From positions 1 through 61,276 of the forward strand of contig CALZBJ010000011.1 of assembly GCA_945619025.1 (NCBI GenBank): 61,276 nucleotides of DNA, in the 5' to 3' direction. Position 1 is the first letter of the stretch. Each line of letters starts with the position of its first letter. The translations under genes and the position numbers were made by a program. The notes below the pieces were generated by a model. The model saw only the letters and a program-made list of their open reading frames with translations, did not search any database and was not told where the DNA came from. This document shows positions 1 to 6,829 of the stretch, in pieces. The stretch is from CALZBJ01 sp945619025 (lineage in GTDB: Bacteria; Pseudomonadota; Gammaproteobacteria; Cardiobacteriales; Wohlfahrtiimonadaceae).

Positions 1-34
1 ACATGTTCCATGTGAGAGTAGGTCATCTCCAGGG
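1..34 (+). rRNA. rrf: 5S ribosomal RNA, 3' end only
   Basis: The window opens inside a 5S rRNA. The stretch around bases 9-34 has the family's closing sequence (a TGTGAGAGTAGG core, then a CTCCAGG 3' strand that would pair with the missing 5' end). A strong terminator follows directly, so this is the last gene of an rRNA operon lying off the left edge. The exact 3' base is uncertain by one or two. Confidence 0.85.
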
Positions 35-43
35 CTTAATACG

Positions 44-78
44 AAGCCTCTAGCTTATACAGCTAGAGGCTTTTTCTT
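44..78 (+). terminator. rRNA operon terminator
   Basis: A perfect 12-bp stem (44-55 with 61-72) closes a 5-base loop and runs into a T-rich tract. It lies 10 bases after the 5S end, as expected for the end of an rrn operon. Confidence 0.9.
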
Positions 79-169
79 TGTCTGCAGGAAAGTGAAAGGC
101 TGGAAGTGTAAGGGAGGCAGGGGCAGGGCGGAAGAATCAAGGGAGTTATTGTTAATATCGAACAGGCAT

Positions 170-200
170 AAAAAAGCCCCACGCTTAAAGGTGAGGCTAT
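170..200 (-). terminator. Terminator for the 245-988 gene
   Basis: Read on the minus strand, AGCCTCAC pairs with GTGGGGCT (one T-G wobble) and is followed by a run of T. It sits about 45 bases past the stop codon of the exported protein. Confidence 0.7.
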
Positions 201-244
201 AGATATGGGATTCAGTGAAAGGTGTTTAACTCAGAGAAAGGAAA

Positions 245-988
245 CTACTGAGAGTTCTCTGCGTTGCTAGTCGTATCGCTTTTGACTGCACGTTTAATAA
301 TCGATTTATTTTGCAATAGCGGTTCAATAATCCGTTCGTGATAGCTCTCTAATGGGCTATATTGAATATAAGAGGCCTTGCTGCCGCTACGATCTAATGT
401 GGCATCGACGCCGATTGCCGGGTAGAGGTAATGGGTGATAGAATTTCGTTTATCATCGAAGATATAATCAGTCGGGCCGAAATTCCGGAGGATATCTTCT
501 TCTTTTACTTGGACCGCCAATGGAATAAAGGCAAGACTTGTGACTTTAAGATGCTCGACTTTCGCTTGCATCTCTTTAGGAAGATCATAGATTGTGCGCT
601 CAGAGGTTGAACGTTTATGAGGTTCGAGATTGCTAATAAGCTCTCTAAAAAGCGCCTCATCTTCTTCAGGGGTGAAGGCGACGCGGCCAGATAATCCACC
701 TGCAAGCGTCTCTCTAAAATAACCCTCTAAAGTTAATTTCCCTTTCTCTTCAAAGATCGATAGGCTTAGACGATTGCCAAAGGTGCGGATCGCATCTTTA
801 ATGGTGCTTTGATTGAGCGTAGTATTAAAGACAGTAGGGCTATTGAGAGTTGGCTGAACAGTCACTTCCCAAAAGGGTGTGCGTGCCGGCTCTTCAATCT
901 GTGGCGCGAAGACGGGCGTTGCATAATAGACCGAAAGCCCGGCAAAGAGTACCGATCCTACGATGGCGAATAGTCGTTTGTTATTCAT
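245..988 (-). CDS. Hypothetical single-pass exported/anchored protein
   Basis: This gene encodes 247 residues that I do not recognise. Residues 5-28 form a hydrophobic segment after a short basic start (MNNKR), reading as an uncleaved signal anchor or a signal peptide ending near VFA. The rest is soluble, mixed charge, without cysteine pairs, repeats or a known motif, and the C-terminal 15 residues are polar. It stands alone between an rRNA operon end and adk, has its own terminator and no partner gene. Periplasmic location is inferred from the N-terminus only. Confidence 0.7.
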   Translation of the reverse strand: MNNKRLFAIVGSVLFAGLSVYYATPVFAPQIEEPARTPFWEVTVQPTLNSPTVFNTTLNQSTIKDAIRTFGNRLSLSIFEEKGKLTLEGYFRETLAGGLSGRVAFTPEEDEALFRELISNLEPHKRSTSERTIYDLPKEMQAKVEHLKVTSLAFIPLAVQVKEEDILRNFGPTDYIFDDKRNSITHYLYPAIGVDATLDRSGSKASYIQYSPLESYHERIIEPLLQNKSIIKRAVKSDTTSNAENSQ

Positions 989-1054
989 ATAAAATCTCTA
1001 AATCATCTGAAATGGTAGCGCACAGCGCCGTTCATTAATAAAAATTGCTAGACA

Positions 1055-1088
1055 GAAAAAAGCTACTCACCCAGAGGAGGAGTAGCCT
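1055..1088 (-). terminator. Terminator after guaA-adk
   Basis: On the minus strand a 7-bp perfect stem (1080-1086 with 1062-1068, 11-base loop) leads into a run of T. It lies about 75 bases downstream of the adk stop codon. Confidence 0.65.
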
Positions 1089-1161
1089 TTATGATACGTT
1101 ATTTGCTTAATTTTGAATATTTAAGTGATCAGCAAACCGATAGATATCAAGTATCAAACAA

Positions 1162-1716
1162 TTAGTCCGCAAGCGGTGCTAATACGTCAATGATGGTTTT
1201 ACCAATCTCTGCGATGTCGCCCACTCCTTCAACGGTTTGAAGCTTGCCTTGACGCGTATAGTGGTCAACAAGTGGGAAGGTTTCATCTTCAAAAACTTTA
1301 CGACGTTTTTTGATGGTCTCTTCGGTGTCATCTGAACGGCCACGTGATAGTAGACGATCTTTGATCACTTCGAAAGGTACATCGAAATAGATTACTTTTT
1401 GGATTGGTTCGCCAATTTCTTCAAGTAACTCATCGAGCGCTTGCGCCTGATTAATATTTCTAGGGAAACCATCGAGTAGGAAGCCATTTTCTGCCTTTTC
1501 AATTTGGTTTTTGATCATGCCTAAGACAATCTCATCAGAAACTAATTGGCCATCATCCATGATTTTTTTCGCTTCTAACCCAAGTGGCGTACCTGCCGCA
1601 ACTTCTGAACGAAGCATATCACCGGTTGATAGATGGGTGATCCCATATTTGTTTACAATGTTTTCTGCTTGAGTGCCCTTACCTGATCCTGGCGCTCCTA
1701 GTAAAATTACCCGCAT
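1162..1716 (-). CDS. adk: Adenylate kinase, short form without the large LID insert
   Basis: Adenylate kinase converts ATP + AMP to two ADP in the cytoplasm. The P-loop GAPGSGKGT is at residues 7-15, followed by the AMP-site STGDMLR and the DGFPRN motif. I start it at 1716 (MRVILLG), where an AGGAG ribosome site lies about 8 bases upstream; an upstream in-frame ATG adds 19 residues the family lacks. The protein is 184 residues against 214 in E. coli: SRGR runs directly into DDTEET, so the roughly 30-residue INSERT/LID domain is absent. Such short forms are known in other bacteria. It lies 47 bases after guaA on the same strand, so co-transcription with another purine gene is likely. Confidence 0.95.
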   Translation of the reverse strand: MRVILLGAPGSGKGTQAENIVNKYGITHLSTGDMLRSEVAAGTPLGLEAKKIMDDGQLVSDEIVLGMIKNQIEKAENGFLLDGFPRNINQAQALDELLEEIGEPIQKVIYFDVPFEVIKDRLLSRGRSDDTEETIKKRRKVFEDETFPLVDHYTRQGKLQTVEGVGDIAEIGKTIIDVLAPLAD

Positions 1717-1763
1717 TACGTTTTCTCCTATTTCAAACTTAAGCTTCCATAATACACGGAAAA

Positions 1764-3026
1764 TTATTCCCACTCAATTGTTGCAGGCGGTTTGTTCGAA
1801 ATATCATATACAACGCGTGACACCCCGTCGACTTTTGCAATAATTTCATTCGAAACCGCTTCAATAAAGTCATAGGGAAGATGAGCTGCGCGCGCGGTCA
1901 TAAAGTCCACGGTTTCAATGGCGCGAAGGCCGATAACGTGAGCGTAAACGCGTTTATTATCCACAACGCCCACAGATTTTACTGGGATAAATACCGCAAA
2001 CGCTTGTGAAACGGAATCATAAAGACCCGCTTTACGAAGATTTTGGATAAAGATATCATCGGCTAAGCGTAAAATATCGGCATATTCTTTTTTGATCTCG
2101 CCAACGATACGAACGCCAAGACCTGGGCCCGGGAAGGGGTGGCGATACACCATCTCTTTTGGAAGTCCTAAATGAACGCCAAGTTCGCGCACTTCATGTT
2201 TAAAGAGTGATTTTAATGGCTCTAATAATTGAAGATCCATATCTTCCGGAAGACCGCCGACGTTATGATGCGATTTTACCGCAACGCCATCCTTTGTATT
2301 GAGAGATTCTAAAATGTCTGGATAGATCGTGCCTTGCGCAAGCCATTTAGCGCTTGGAAGTTTACGCGATTCCTCTTCAAAAATACGGATGAAGAGTTCA
2401 CCAATAATTTTGCGTTTGTTCTCAGGATTTGATTCCCCAGCAAGGGCTTCTAAGAAGCGCGCTTCAGCATCGACACGGATAATATGAATCCCCATGTTTT
2501 TCGCAAAGGTTTCCATGACGATATCGCCTTCATTTAAGCGAAGGAGGCCGGTATCAACAAAGACACAGGTCAGTTGTTTGCCGATCGCTTTATGAATGAG
2601 CGCTGCAACCACGGATGAGTCAACTCCGCCAGAAAGTCCGAGGATCACCTCTTCATCGCCCACTTGTTCGCGAATGTCGTTGATGTTGAAATCGACCACA
2701 TTTTCCAGAGTCCAAACGGCGTCAGCTTTCGCTTCATTTGTGAGGAATGTTTCAAGAGAGGCTTGAGTGTCATCGCTTGAGATGTCGAGAGACGCGATGT
2801 TAAAGGTAGGAGGGACGGTAATTTTTTCAGTAGCAAAGAGTTCGCGAATGGCGTCAGGATTATCGGTGATAATGCCTTTAGGAAGCGTTGCCGCATCGGC
2901 CTTCACGTGATTGATTTGCAACACTTCAGAGAAGTAGTTTAAATTGCGCAAAACCCGTGCAATTTTTTGACCCTCTTGATGGTTGCTGTGAACAATTAAG
3001 ATTTTGTTGGCTTGATACTGATTCAT
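1764..3026 (-). CDS. guaA: GMP synthase with a decayed glutaminase domain
   Basis: GuaA converts XMP to GMP using ATP and ammonia normally drawn from glutamine. The synthetase half is intact: PP-loop SGGVDSS at 132-138, KSHHNVGGLP, RHPFPGPGLG and the family C-terminus PPATIEWE. The N-terminal class I amidotransferase half is not. The protein has 420 residues against 525 in E. coli, and the PP-loop sits about 103 residues earlier. Residues 7-75 still resemble the first strands of that domain (KILIV at 8-12, GII at 51-53) and 91-115 its last helix, but the middle is gone. There is no cysteine in the first 150 residues, so no GVCYG nucleophile, and no HPE catalytic dyad. I infer an ammonia-dependent enzyme or one served by a separate subunit. 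The reading frame is clean and the rest well conserved, so it is not a pseudogene by appearance. Confidence 0.95.
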   Translation of the reverse strand: MNQYQANKILIVHSNHQEGQKIARVLRNLNYFSEVLQINHVKADAATLPKGIITDNPDAIRELFATEKITVPPTFNIASLDISSDDTQASLETFLTNEAKADAVWTLENVVDFNINDIREQVGDEEVILGLSGGVDSSVVAALIHKAIGKQLTCVFVDTGLLRLNEGDIVMETFAKNMGIHIIRVDAEARFLEALAGESNPENKRKIIGELFIRIFEEESRKLPSAKWLAQGTIYPDILESLNTKDGVAVKSHHNVGGLPEDMDLQLLEPLKSLFKHEVRELGVHLGLPKEMVYRHPFPGPGLGVRIVGEIKKEYADILRLADDIFIQNLRKAGLYDSVSQAFAVFIPVKSVGVVDNKRVYAHVIGLRAIETVDFMTARAAHLPYDFIEAVSNEIIAKVDGVSRVVYDISNKPPATIEWE

Positions 3027-3239
3027 ATTGAATAGCCCCTTCTGTATTGAGAGTTTATCAAAGGGGGATTATAGCAAATCGGCCTTTTTTTTTCGAAAAT
3101 TTTATTGAATTTTTACATTTATTCAAAAACGGCTTAAAAAAGGCGTCATTTCTCGCTGAAATAGGTTGGAGCGATCATTAGATTATTGATAAGATGAGCT
3201 TAAATTAGACACCATTATAGTGGCATTGTGAAGAAAAAG

Positions 3240-3268
3240 ATGACAACTAGGTTGTCAATCGCTATAAT
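3240..3268 (+). promoter_or_regulatory. Promoter overlapped by a palindromic operator, upstream of the efflux gene
   Basis: A -35 box ATGACA (3240-3245), a 17-base spacer and a perfect -10 box TATAAT (3263-3268) make a near-consensus sigma70 promoter. Bases 3241-3257 (TGACAACTAGGTTGTCA) form a perfect 7-3-7 palindrome over the -35 and spacer, the usual place for a dimeric repressor such as a MarR or TetR protein. No regulator gene is adjacent. The 3027-3373 gap otherwise holds AT-rich sequence that must include the guaA promoter on the other strand, which I could not place. Confidence 0.75.
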
Positions 3269-3373
3269 ATTACGTTTATGAAACGCGCTGAATTGGGCGC
3301 AATTTCTCAGAAAAACCGATTCTCTGAGAGGTCGAGACACTGCTTGCGGAACGATGGAGAAAGTTAATACGCT

Positions 3374-4819
3374 ATGAAGAAATTACTACTGTACATGGGA
3401 ACCCCTTTAGTCTTAGCGGCCTGTTCATTAGCCCCTGAATATGAGCGCCCAGGCATGCCTGTGGATGATCAGTTTCCAGCGGCTGAGGCGATGGAAAAGC
3501 AAGCGCAAAAGATGGCCTATCAGATCGGTTGGAAAGAGTATTTTAAAGATCCGCGTCTTCATCGTTACATTGAGCTCGCGCTCGATAATAACCGCGATCT
3601 AAAAACGGCACTCCTTAACACGGAAGCGGCGCGCTTAGCTTATGGCATTCAAAAGAGTGAGCGCTTACCGGGGATTAATGCAAGTGGCGGAAAATCTCGT
3701 TCAAAATTGGGAACGTATCCAGATGGTACGCCTAATAGTGGCGCATCAAACATTTCACAGACCTACAGTGTTAACGCGGGGATTAGCCAATTTGAGCTTG
3801 ATTTCTTTGGTCGAGTAAAATCGATGACCGATGCACAGCTCAACACCTATTTAGCCACTTATGAGGGGCAAAAAGCAGCGCAGATCGCTCTGATTGCACA
3901 GATCGCTCGTAGCTATGCGGAACAAGTATTGGCCGAAGAGCAATTAGCGCTCGCGCGTAACACGCTTCGTTCAAACCAAGCATCTTATAATCTGGTGAAA
4001 CAGCAGGTTGAGGCGGGAATTGCCAATAATCTTGATCTTGCCCAATCGCTCGGTCAGGTGCATTCGGCGAACGTTCAAGTTGCGGTCTATGAGCGCAGTT
4101 TAGCGGTAGCAAATAACGCGCTGTATGAATTAGTCGGTGTGAAAGCGACCAATCTTCCTAAAGGATTATCGGTGCGTGATTCGTTCTTAACCAGCGTACC
4201 TGCCGGCCTTCCATCGGAAGTATTATTACTTCGCCCAGATGTGATGGCGGCTGAATATCAGCTCCGCGCCGCAAATGCCAATATTGGTGCCGCGCGTGCT
4301 GCATTCTTCCCTAGCATTTCACTTACCGCGACAGTCGGATCAAGCTCACAACACTTTGATGATCTTTTCTCATCGGTGACAAGTGGTTGGAACTTTACCC
4401 CATCGCTCACAATGCCGATTTTCAATTGGGGTAAAATTCAATCGAATCTCGATTTAGCGCACGTTCGTCAAAATAGTGCGGTGGTCAATTATGAGAAAAC
4501 GATCCAAACAGCTTTTAGAGAAGTTTCCGATGGACTCGTTTCGCGTAAACCGCTTGAAAAACAGCTTCGCGCACAGAAAAATTTAGTCAACACTACCGCC
4601 GAGCAGTTAAATCTTGCAGAGACGCTTTACAATAACGGAATTGCCAACTACCTTGATGTGTTAGATGCACAGCGAAGCCTCTTTAGTGCTCGCCAAGCGC
4701 TTCTAACCACTTATCATCAGAAAACCCTCAACGGCATCGCACTTTATGCGGCGCTCGGGGGAGGCCTTGTAAAAGAGGCAGGTGAAGAATATATTCCTGA
4801 GTTGCAAATTAAAAAGTAG
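3374..4819 (+). CDS. Outer-membrane efflux lipoprotein, NodT/OprM (TolC) family
   Basis: This is the outer-membrane channel of a tripartite efflux pump. The lipoprotein signal ends in LAAC with Cys17, and the mature start SLAPEYERP is typical of NodT/OprM proteins. The body shows the two repeated OEP domains: helices rich in Ala/Gln, LRPDVMAAEYQLRAANANIGAARAAFFPSI in the middle (positions about 285-315) and the closing LDAQRSLFSARQALL repeat near 440. At 481 residues it is full length. Unusually, no membrane-fusion protein or RND pump gene lies beside it, so it must serve a pump encoded elsewhere. Its promoter carries a palindrome (3241-3257), suggesting control by a dimeric repressor. tRNA-Pro and infA follow, with their own promoter inside its 3' end. 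Confidence 0.9.
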   Translation: MKKLLLYMGTPLVLAACSLAPEYERPGMPVDDQFPAAEAMEKQAQKMAYQIGWKEYFKDPRLHRYIELALDNNRDLKTALLNTEAARLAYGIQKSERLPGINASGGKSRSKLGTYPDGTPNSGASNISQTYSVNAGISQFELDFFGRVKSMTDAQLNTYLATYEGQKAAQIALIAQIARSYAEQVLAEEQLALARNTLRSNQASYNLVKQQVEAGIANNLDLAQSLGQVHSANVQVAVYERSLAVANNALYELVGVKATNLPKGLSVRDSFLTSVPAGLPSEVLLLRPDVMAAEYQLRAANANIGAARAAFFPSISLTATVGSSSQHFDDLFSSVTSGWNFTPSLTMPIFNWGKIQSNLDLAHVRQNSAVVNYEKTIQTAFREVSDGLVSRKPLEKQLRAQKNLVNTTAEQLNLAETLYNNGIANYLDVLDAQRSLFSARQALLTTYHQKTLNGIALYAALGGGLVKEAGEEYIPELQIKK

Positions 4820-4830
4820 TGGGTTATACT
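4802..4830 (+). promoter_or_regulatory. Promoter for tRNA-Pro and infA
   Basis: TTGCAA (4802-4807), a 17-base spacer and TATACT (4825-4830) form a good sigma70 promoter. It overlaps the last codons of the efflux gene and ends 17 bases before the tRNA. Confidence 0.6.
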
Positions 4831-4847
4831 TAACATCGATTTTTTGG

Positions 4848-4924
4848 CGGGGCATGGCGCAGTCTGGTAGCGCACTTGCATGGGGTGCAAGGGGTCGCAG
4901 GTTCAAATCCTGCTGTCCCGACCA
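4848..4924 (+). tRNA. tRNA-Pro (GGG)
   Basis: A 77-base cloverleaf: acceptor CGGGGCA pairs with TGTCCCG (one G-T), the T-arm carries GGTTCAAATCC, and CCA is encoded. The anticodon stem CTTGC/GCAAG encloses ATGGGGT, giving anticodon GGG (4882-4884), which reads CCC/CCU proline codons. infA begins 31 bases downstream, so the tRNA is probably processed from a shared transcript. Confidence 0.95.
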
Positions 4925-4955
4925 TTTAATTTTAGAACAAAAGATAGAAGGATAT

Positions 4956-5174
4956 ATGTCAAAAGAAGATCATATCGAAATGGAAGGAACGGTTGTTGAA
5001 ACACTTCCTTACACAAGTTTTAGAGTAGAACTGGATAACGGCCATGTTATTACAGCTCATATCTCTGGTAAAATGCGTAAAAACTACATCCGTATTTTAA
5101 CCGGTGACCGCGTAAAAGTTGAGTTAACACCCTATGACCTCACAAAAGGTCGTATTGTTTACCGCGGAAAGTAA
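4956..5174 (+). CDS. infA: Translation initiation factor IF-1
   Basis: IF-1 binds the A site of the 30S subunit and supports IF-2 and IF-3 during initiation. The 72-residue product is the exact usual length, starts MSKEDHIEMEG and has the S1/OB-fold core including HISGKMRKNYIRI and the closing KGRIVYR. I start it at 4956, after an AGAAGGA site; a longer reading would run through the tRNA and is rejected. It follows tRNA-Pro by 31 bases. Confidence 0.97.
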   Translation: MSKEDHIEMEGTVVETLPYTSFRVELDNGHVITAHISGKMRKNYIRILTGDRVKVELTPYDLTKGRIVYRGK

Positions 5175-5227
5175 GCGATCCTTCTAAAGAATAGACATCA
5201 TATTTAAAATTAGGATATTTTAATAGG

Positions 5228-5881
5228 ATGACTCACTATAAATGCGTTATTTTTGACTGGGATGGCACCTTGAATGATTCAAGTTCGACCATCGTCAGCA
5301 ATATGAAAGACGCAACTGAAATTCTTAATTTGACCCCACCAAGCGACGAGGCAATCTTGAAGCTAGTGGGGTTAAATTTATCCACAATATTTCCCATTCT
5401 CTATCCTGAGCGTGATGCAAAGACGTACCAAAAAATGGTCGATACCTTTGTGGAGATCTCGCTTGCGAATCAACATAAAGAGACGCTATTTGACGGCGCG
5501 CTCGATGTGCTTAAGACGCTCCATCAGGAAGGTTTAAAATTAGCCGTGGCTACAGGGAAATCCCGCCGTGGTCTAAATACCGTTTTTAAACGCAATCCGC
5601 ATTTTCAGGATCTTTTTATCACCACCCGTACCGGTGATGAAACGGCATCCAAGCCCTCACCATTAATGCTCGAAGAGATTTTAGATGAGCTTCAGCTGGA
5701 TGTAAGTGAGGCGGTCATGATCGGTGATACTACCTTTGATCTTAAAATGGCGCGCACCATCGAGATGGATTCGATCGGCGTCTCCTACGGCGTTCATACA
5801 CCTGCGCAACTTAAAACAGAATCCCCCCTAACAATCATTGATTCAATATCGGAATTGATTCCCGCGATATTTCGCTCATAA
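5228..5881 (+). CDS. HAD-superfamily phosphatase (phosphoglycolate phosphatase-like)
   Basis: This 217-residue cytoplasmic protein has the HAD motifs in order: DWDGT at 10-14 (nucleophile Asp10, acid Asp12), a Thr-Gly motif in VATGKSR, a Lys in SKPSP, and GDTTFDLKMA with the metal-binding aspartate. An alpha-helical cap follows motif I, so it belongs to the subfamily IA hydrolases with Gph and YjjG. The substrate cannot be read from sequence; phosphoglycolate or a nucleotide are the usual ones. It lies 53 bases after infA and before rph on the same strand. Confidence 0.85.
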   Translation: MTHYKCVIFDWDGTLNDSSSTIVSNMKDATEILNLTPPSDEAILKLVGLNLSTIFPILYPERDAKTYQKMVDTFVEISLANQHKETLFDGALDVLKTLHQEGLKLAVATGKSRRGLNTVFKRNPHFQDLFITTRTGDETASKPSPLMLEEILDELQLDVSEAVMIGDTTFDLKMARTIEMDSIGVSYGVHTPAQLKTESPLTIIDSISELIPAIFRS

Positions 5882-5896
5882 TAGAGTAGAGATTTG

Positions 5897-5935
5897 CCCT
5901 CCGTCCGGCTCTTATTGAGCATCGCGCGCGGAGGG
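5897..5935 (+). other. Nested hairpin in the rph leader
   Basis: CCCTCCG (5897-5903) pairs perfectly with CGGAGGG (5929-5935), and a second stem GCTC/GAGC nests inside. No T-run follows, so it is not a standard terminator. It lies 41 bases before the rph start and would be in its 5' untranslated RNA. Confidence 0.45.
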
Positions 5936-5976
5936 ATGATTATCGCTTCATTTATTTCAAAAAAGAGAGAGACACT

Positions 5977-6696
5977 ATGAGACCATCAGGACGTAACGCC
6001 GATGAAATGCGGTCATTAGAATTTATTCCTAATTTCACTATGCATGCCGAAGGCTCGGTATTGAGCTGTTTTGGGAATACCAAAGTGCTCTGCACGGCAT
6101 CGGTTGAAGAGCGTGTGCCTCCTTTTTTACGCGGGCAGGGATCGGGTTGGATTACGGCGGAATATGGCATGTTGCCCCGTTCAACGCATAGCCGTTCCAA
6201 TCGTGAAGCAGCGCGCGGTAAACAGAGCGGGCGCACTCAAGAGATTCAACGTCTGATTGGTCGTTCACTTCGTGCAGCAGTTAATTTGGAAGGCTTAGGC
6301 GAGCGCACCATTACGCTTGACTGTGATGTATTACAGGCCGATGGCGGTACACGGACTGCGGCGATTTCCGGCAGTTATATTGCTCTTGCGATGGCATTAA
6401 ATGCACTCGTTAAAAATGGCACATTACCTGAAAATCCGCTCAAAAGCCAAATTGCAGCGGTATCGGTCGGTGTCTATCAAGGCGTTCCGGTACTTGATCT
6501 TGATTACCCAGAAGACAGTGCCGCAGATACGGATATGAACGTTGTGATGAATAGTAATGGCGGATTTATCGAAATCCAAGCAACGGCGGAGCTTAATGAA
6601 TTTAAATACGATGAATTGACTGCACTTTTAGGGCTTGCAGATAAAGGAATTCGCGATATTATTGCCAAACAAAATGAAGTGCTAGCATCACTTTAA
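5977..6696 (+). CDS. rph: Ribonuclease PH
   Basis: RNase PH is a phosphorolytic 3'-5' exonuclease that trims tRNA 3' ends. The 239-residue product is full length. It opens with MRPSGRNADEMR, carries GKQSGRTQEIQRLIGR (residues about 80-96, the arginines that bind substrate and phosphate), the catalytic-region CDVLQADGGTRTAAI and a hexamer-type RNase PH core. An AG-rich site (AAAGAGAGAG) precedes the ATG. It seems to form its own short unit after the HAD gene, closed by a bidirectional hairpin at 6750-6788. Confidence 0.96.
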   Translation: MRPSGRNADEMRSLEFIPNFTMHAEGSVLSCFGNTKVLCTASVEERVPPFLRGQGSGWITAEYGMLPRSTHSRSNREAARGKQSGRTQEIQRLIGRSLRAAVNLEGLGERTITLDCDVLQADGGTRTAAISGSYIALAMALNALVKNGTLPENPLKSQIAAVSVGVYQGVPVLDLDYPEDSAADTDMNVVMNSNGGFIEIQATAELNEFKYDELTALLGLADKGIRDIIAKQNEVLASL

Positions 6697-6749
6697 TAGG
6701 TCGCAAATCTAGAATTTAGATTTAAATAAGAAATTCAAATAAGAGATTT

Positions 6750-6788
6750 AAAAAAGCCATTCCCGATGATCGTGCGAGCGGCTTTTTT
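6750..6788. terminator. Bidirectional terminator between rph and dxs
   Basis: Six A then GCC (6750-6758) pairs with GGC then six T (6780-6788), a 9-bp stem with T tracts in both directions. Both convergent genes (rph and dxs) end here. Confidence 0.65.
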
Positions 6789-6829
6789 ATTGCTAGAATT
6801 TTTACTTAGTGGAATTTATTTAGAGAAGC

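Noticed and set aside
4782..4955. A longer infA reading that begins upstream of the tRNA.
   Set aside because: It would translate the tRNA-Pro gene; the internal ATG gives an exact 72-residue IF-1 with a ribosome site.
5378..5386. A perfect DnaA box (TTATCCACA) inside the HAD phosphatase gene.
   Set aside because: It is single, within a coding region and 32 kb from dnaA; no cluster or AT-rich unwinding element surrounds it, so it is not evidence for an origin.
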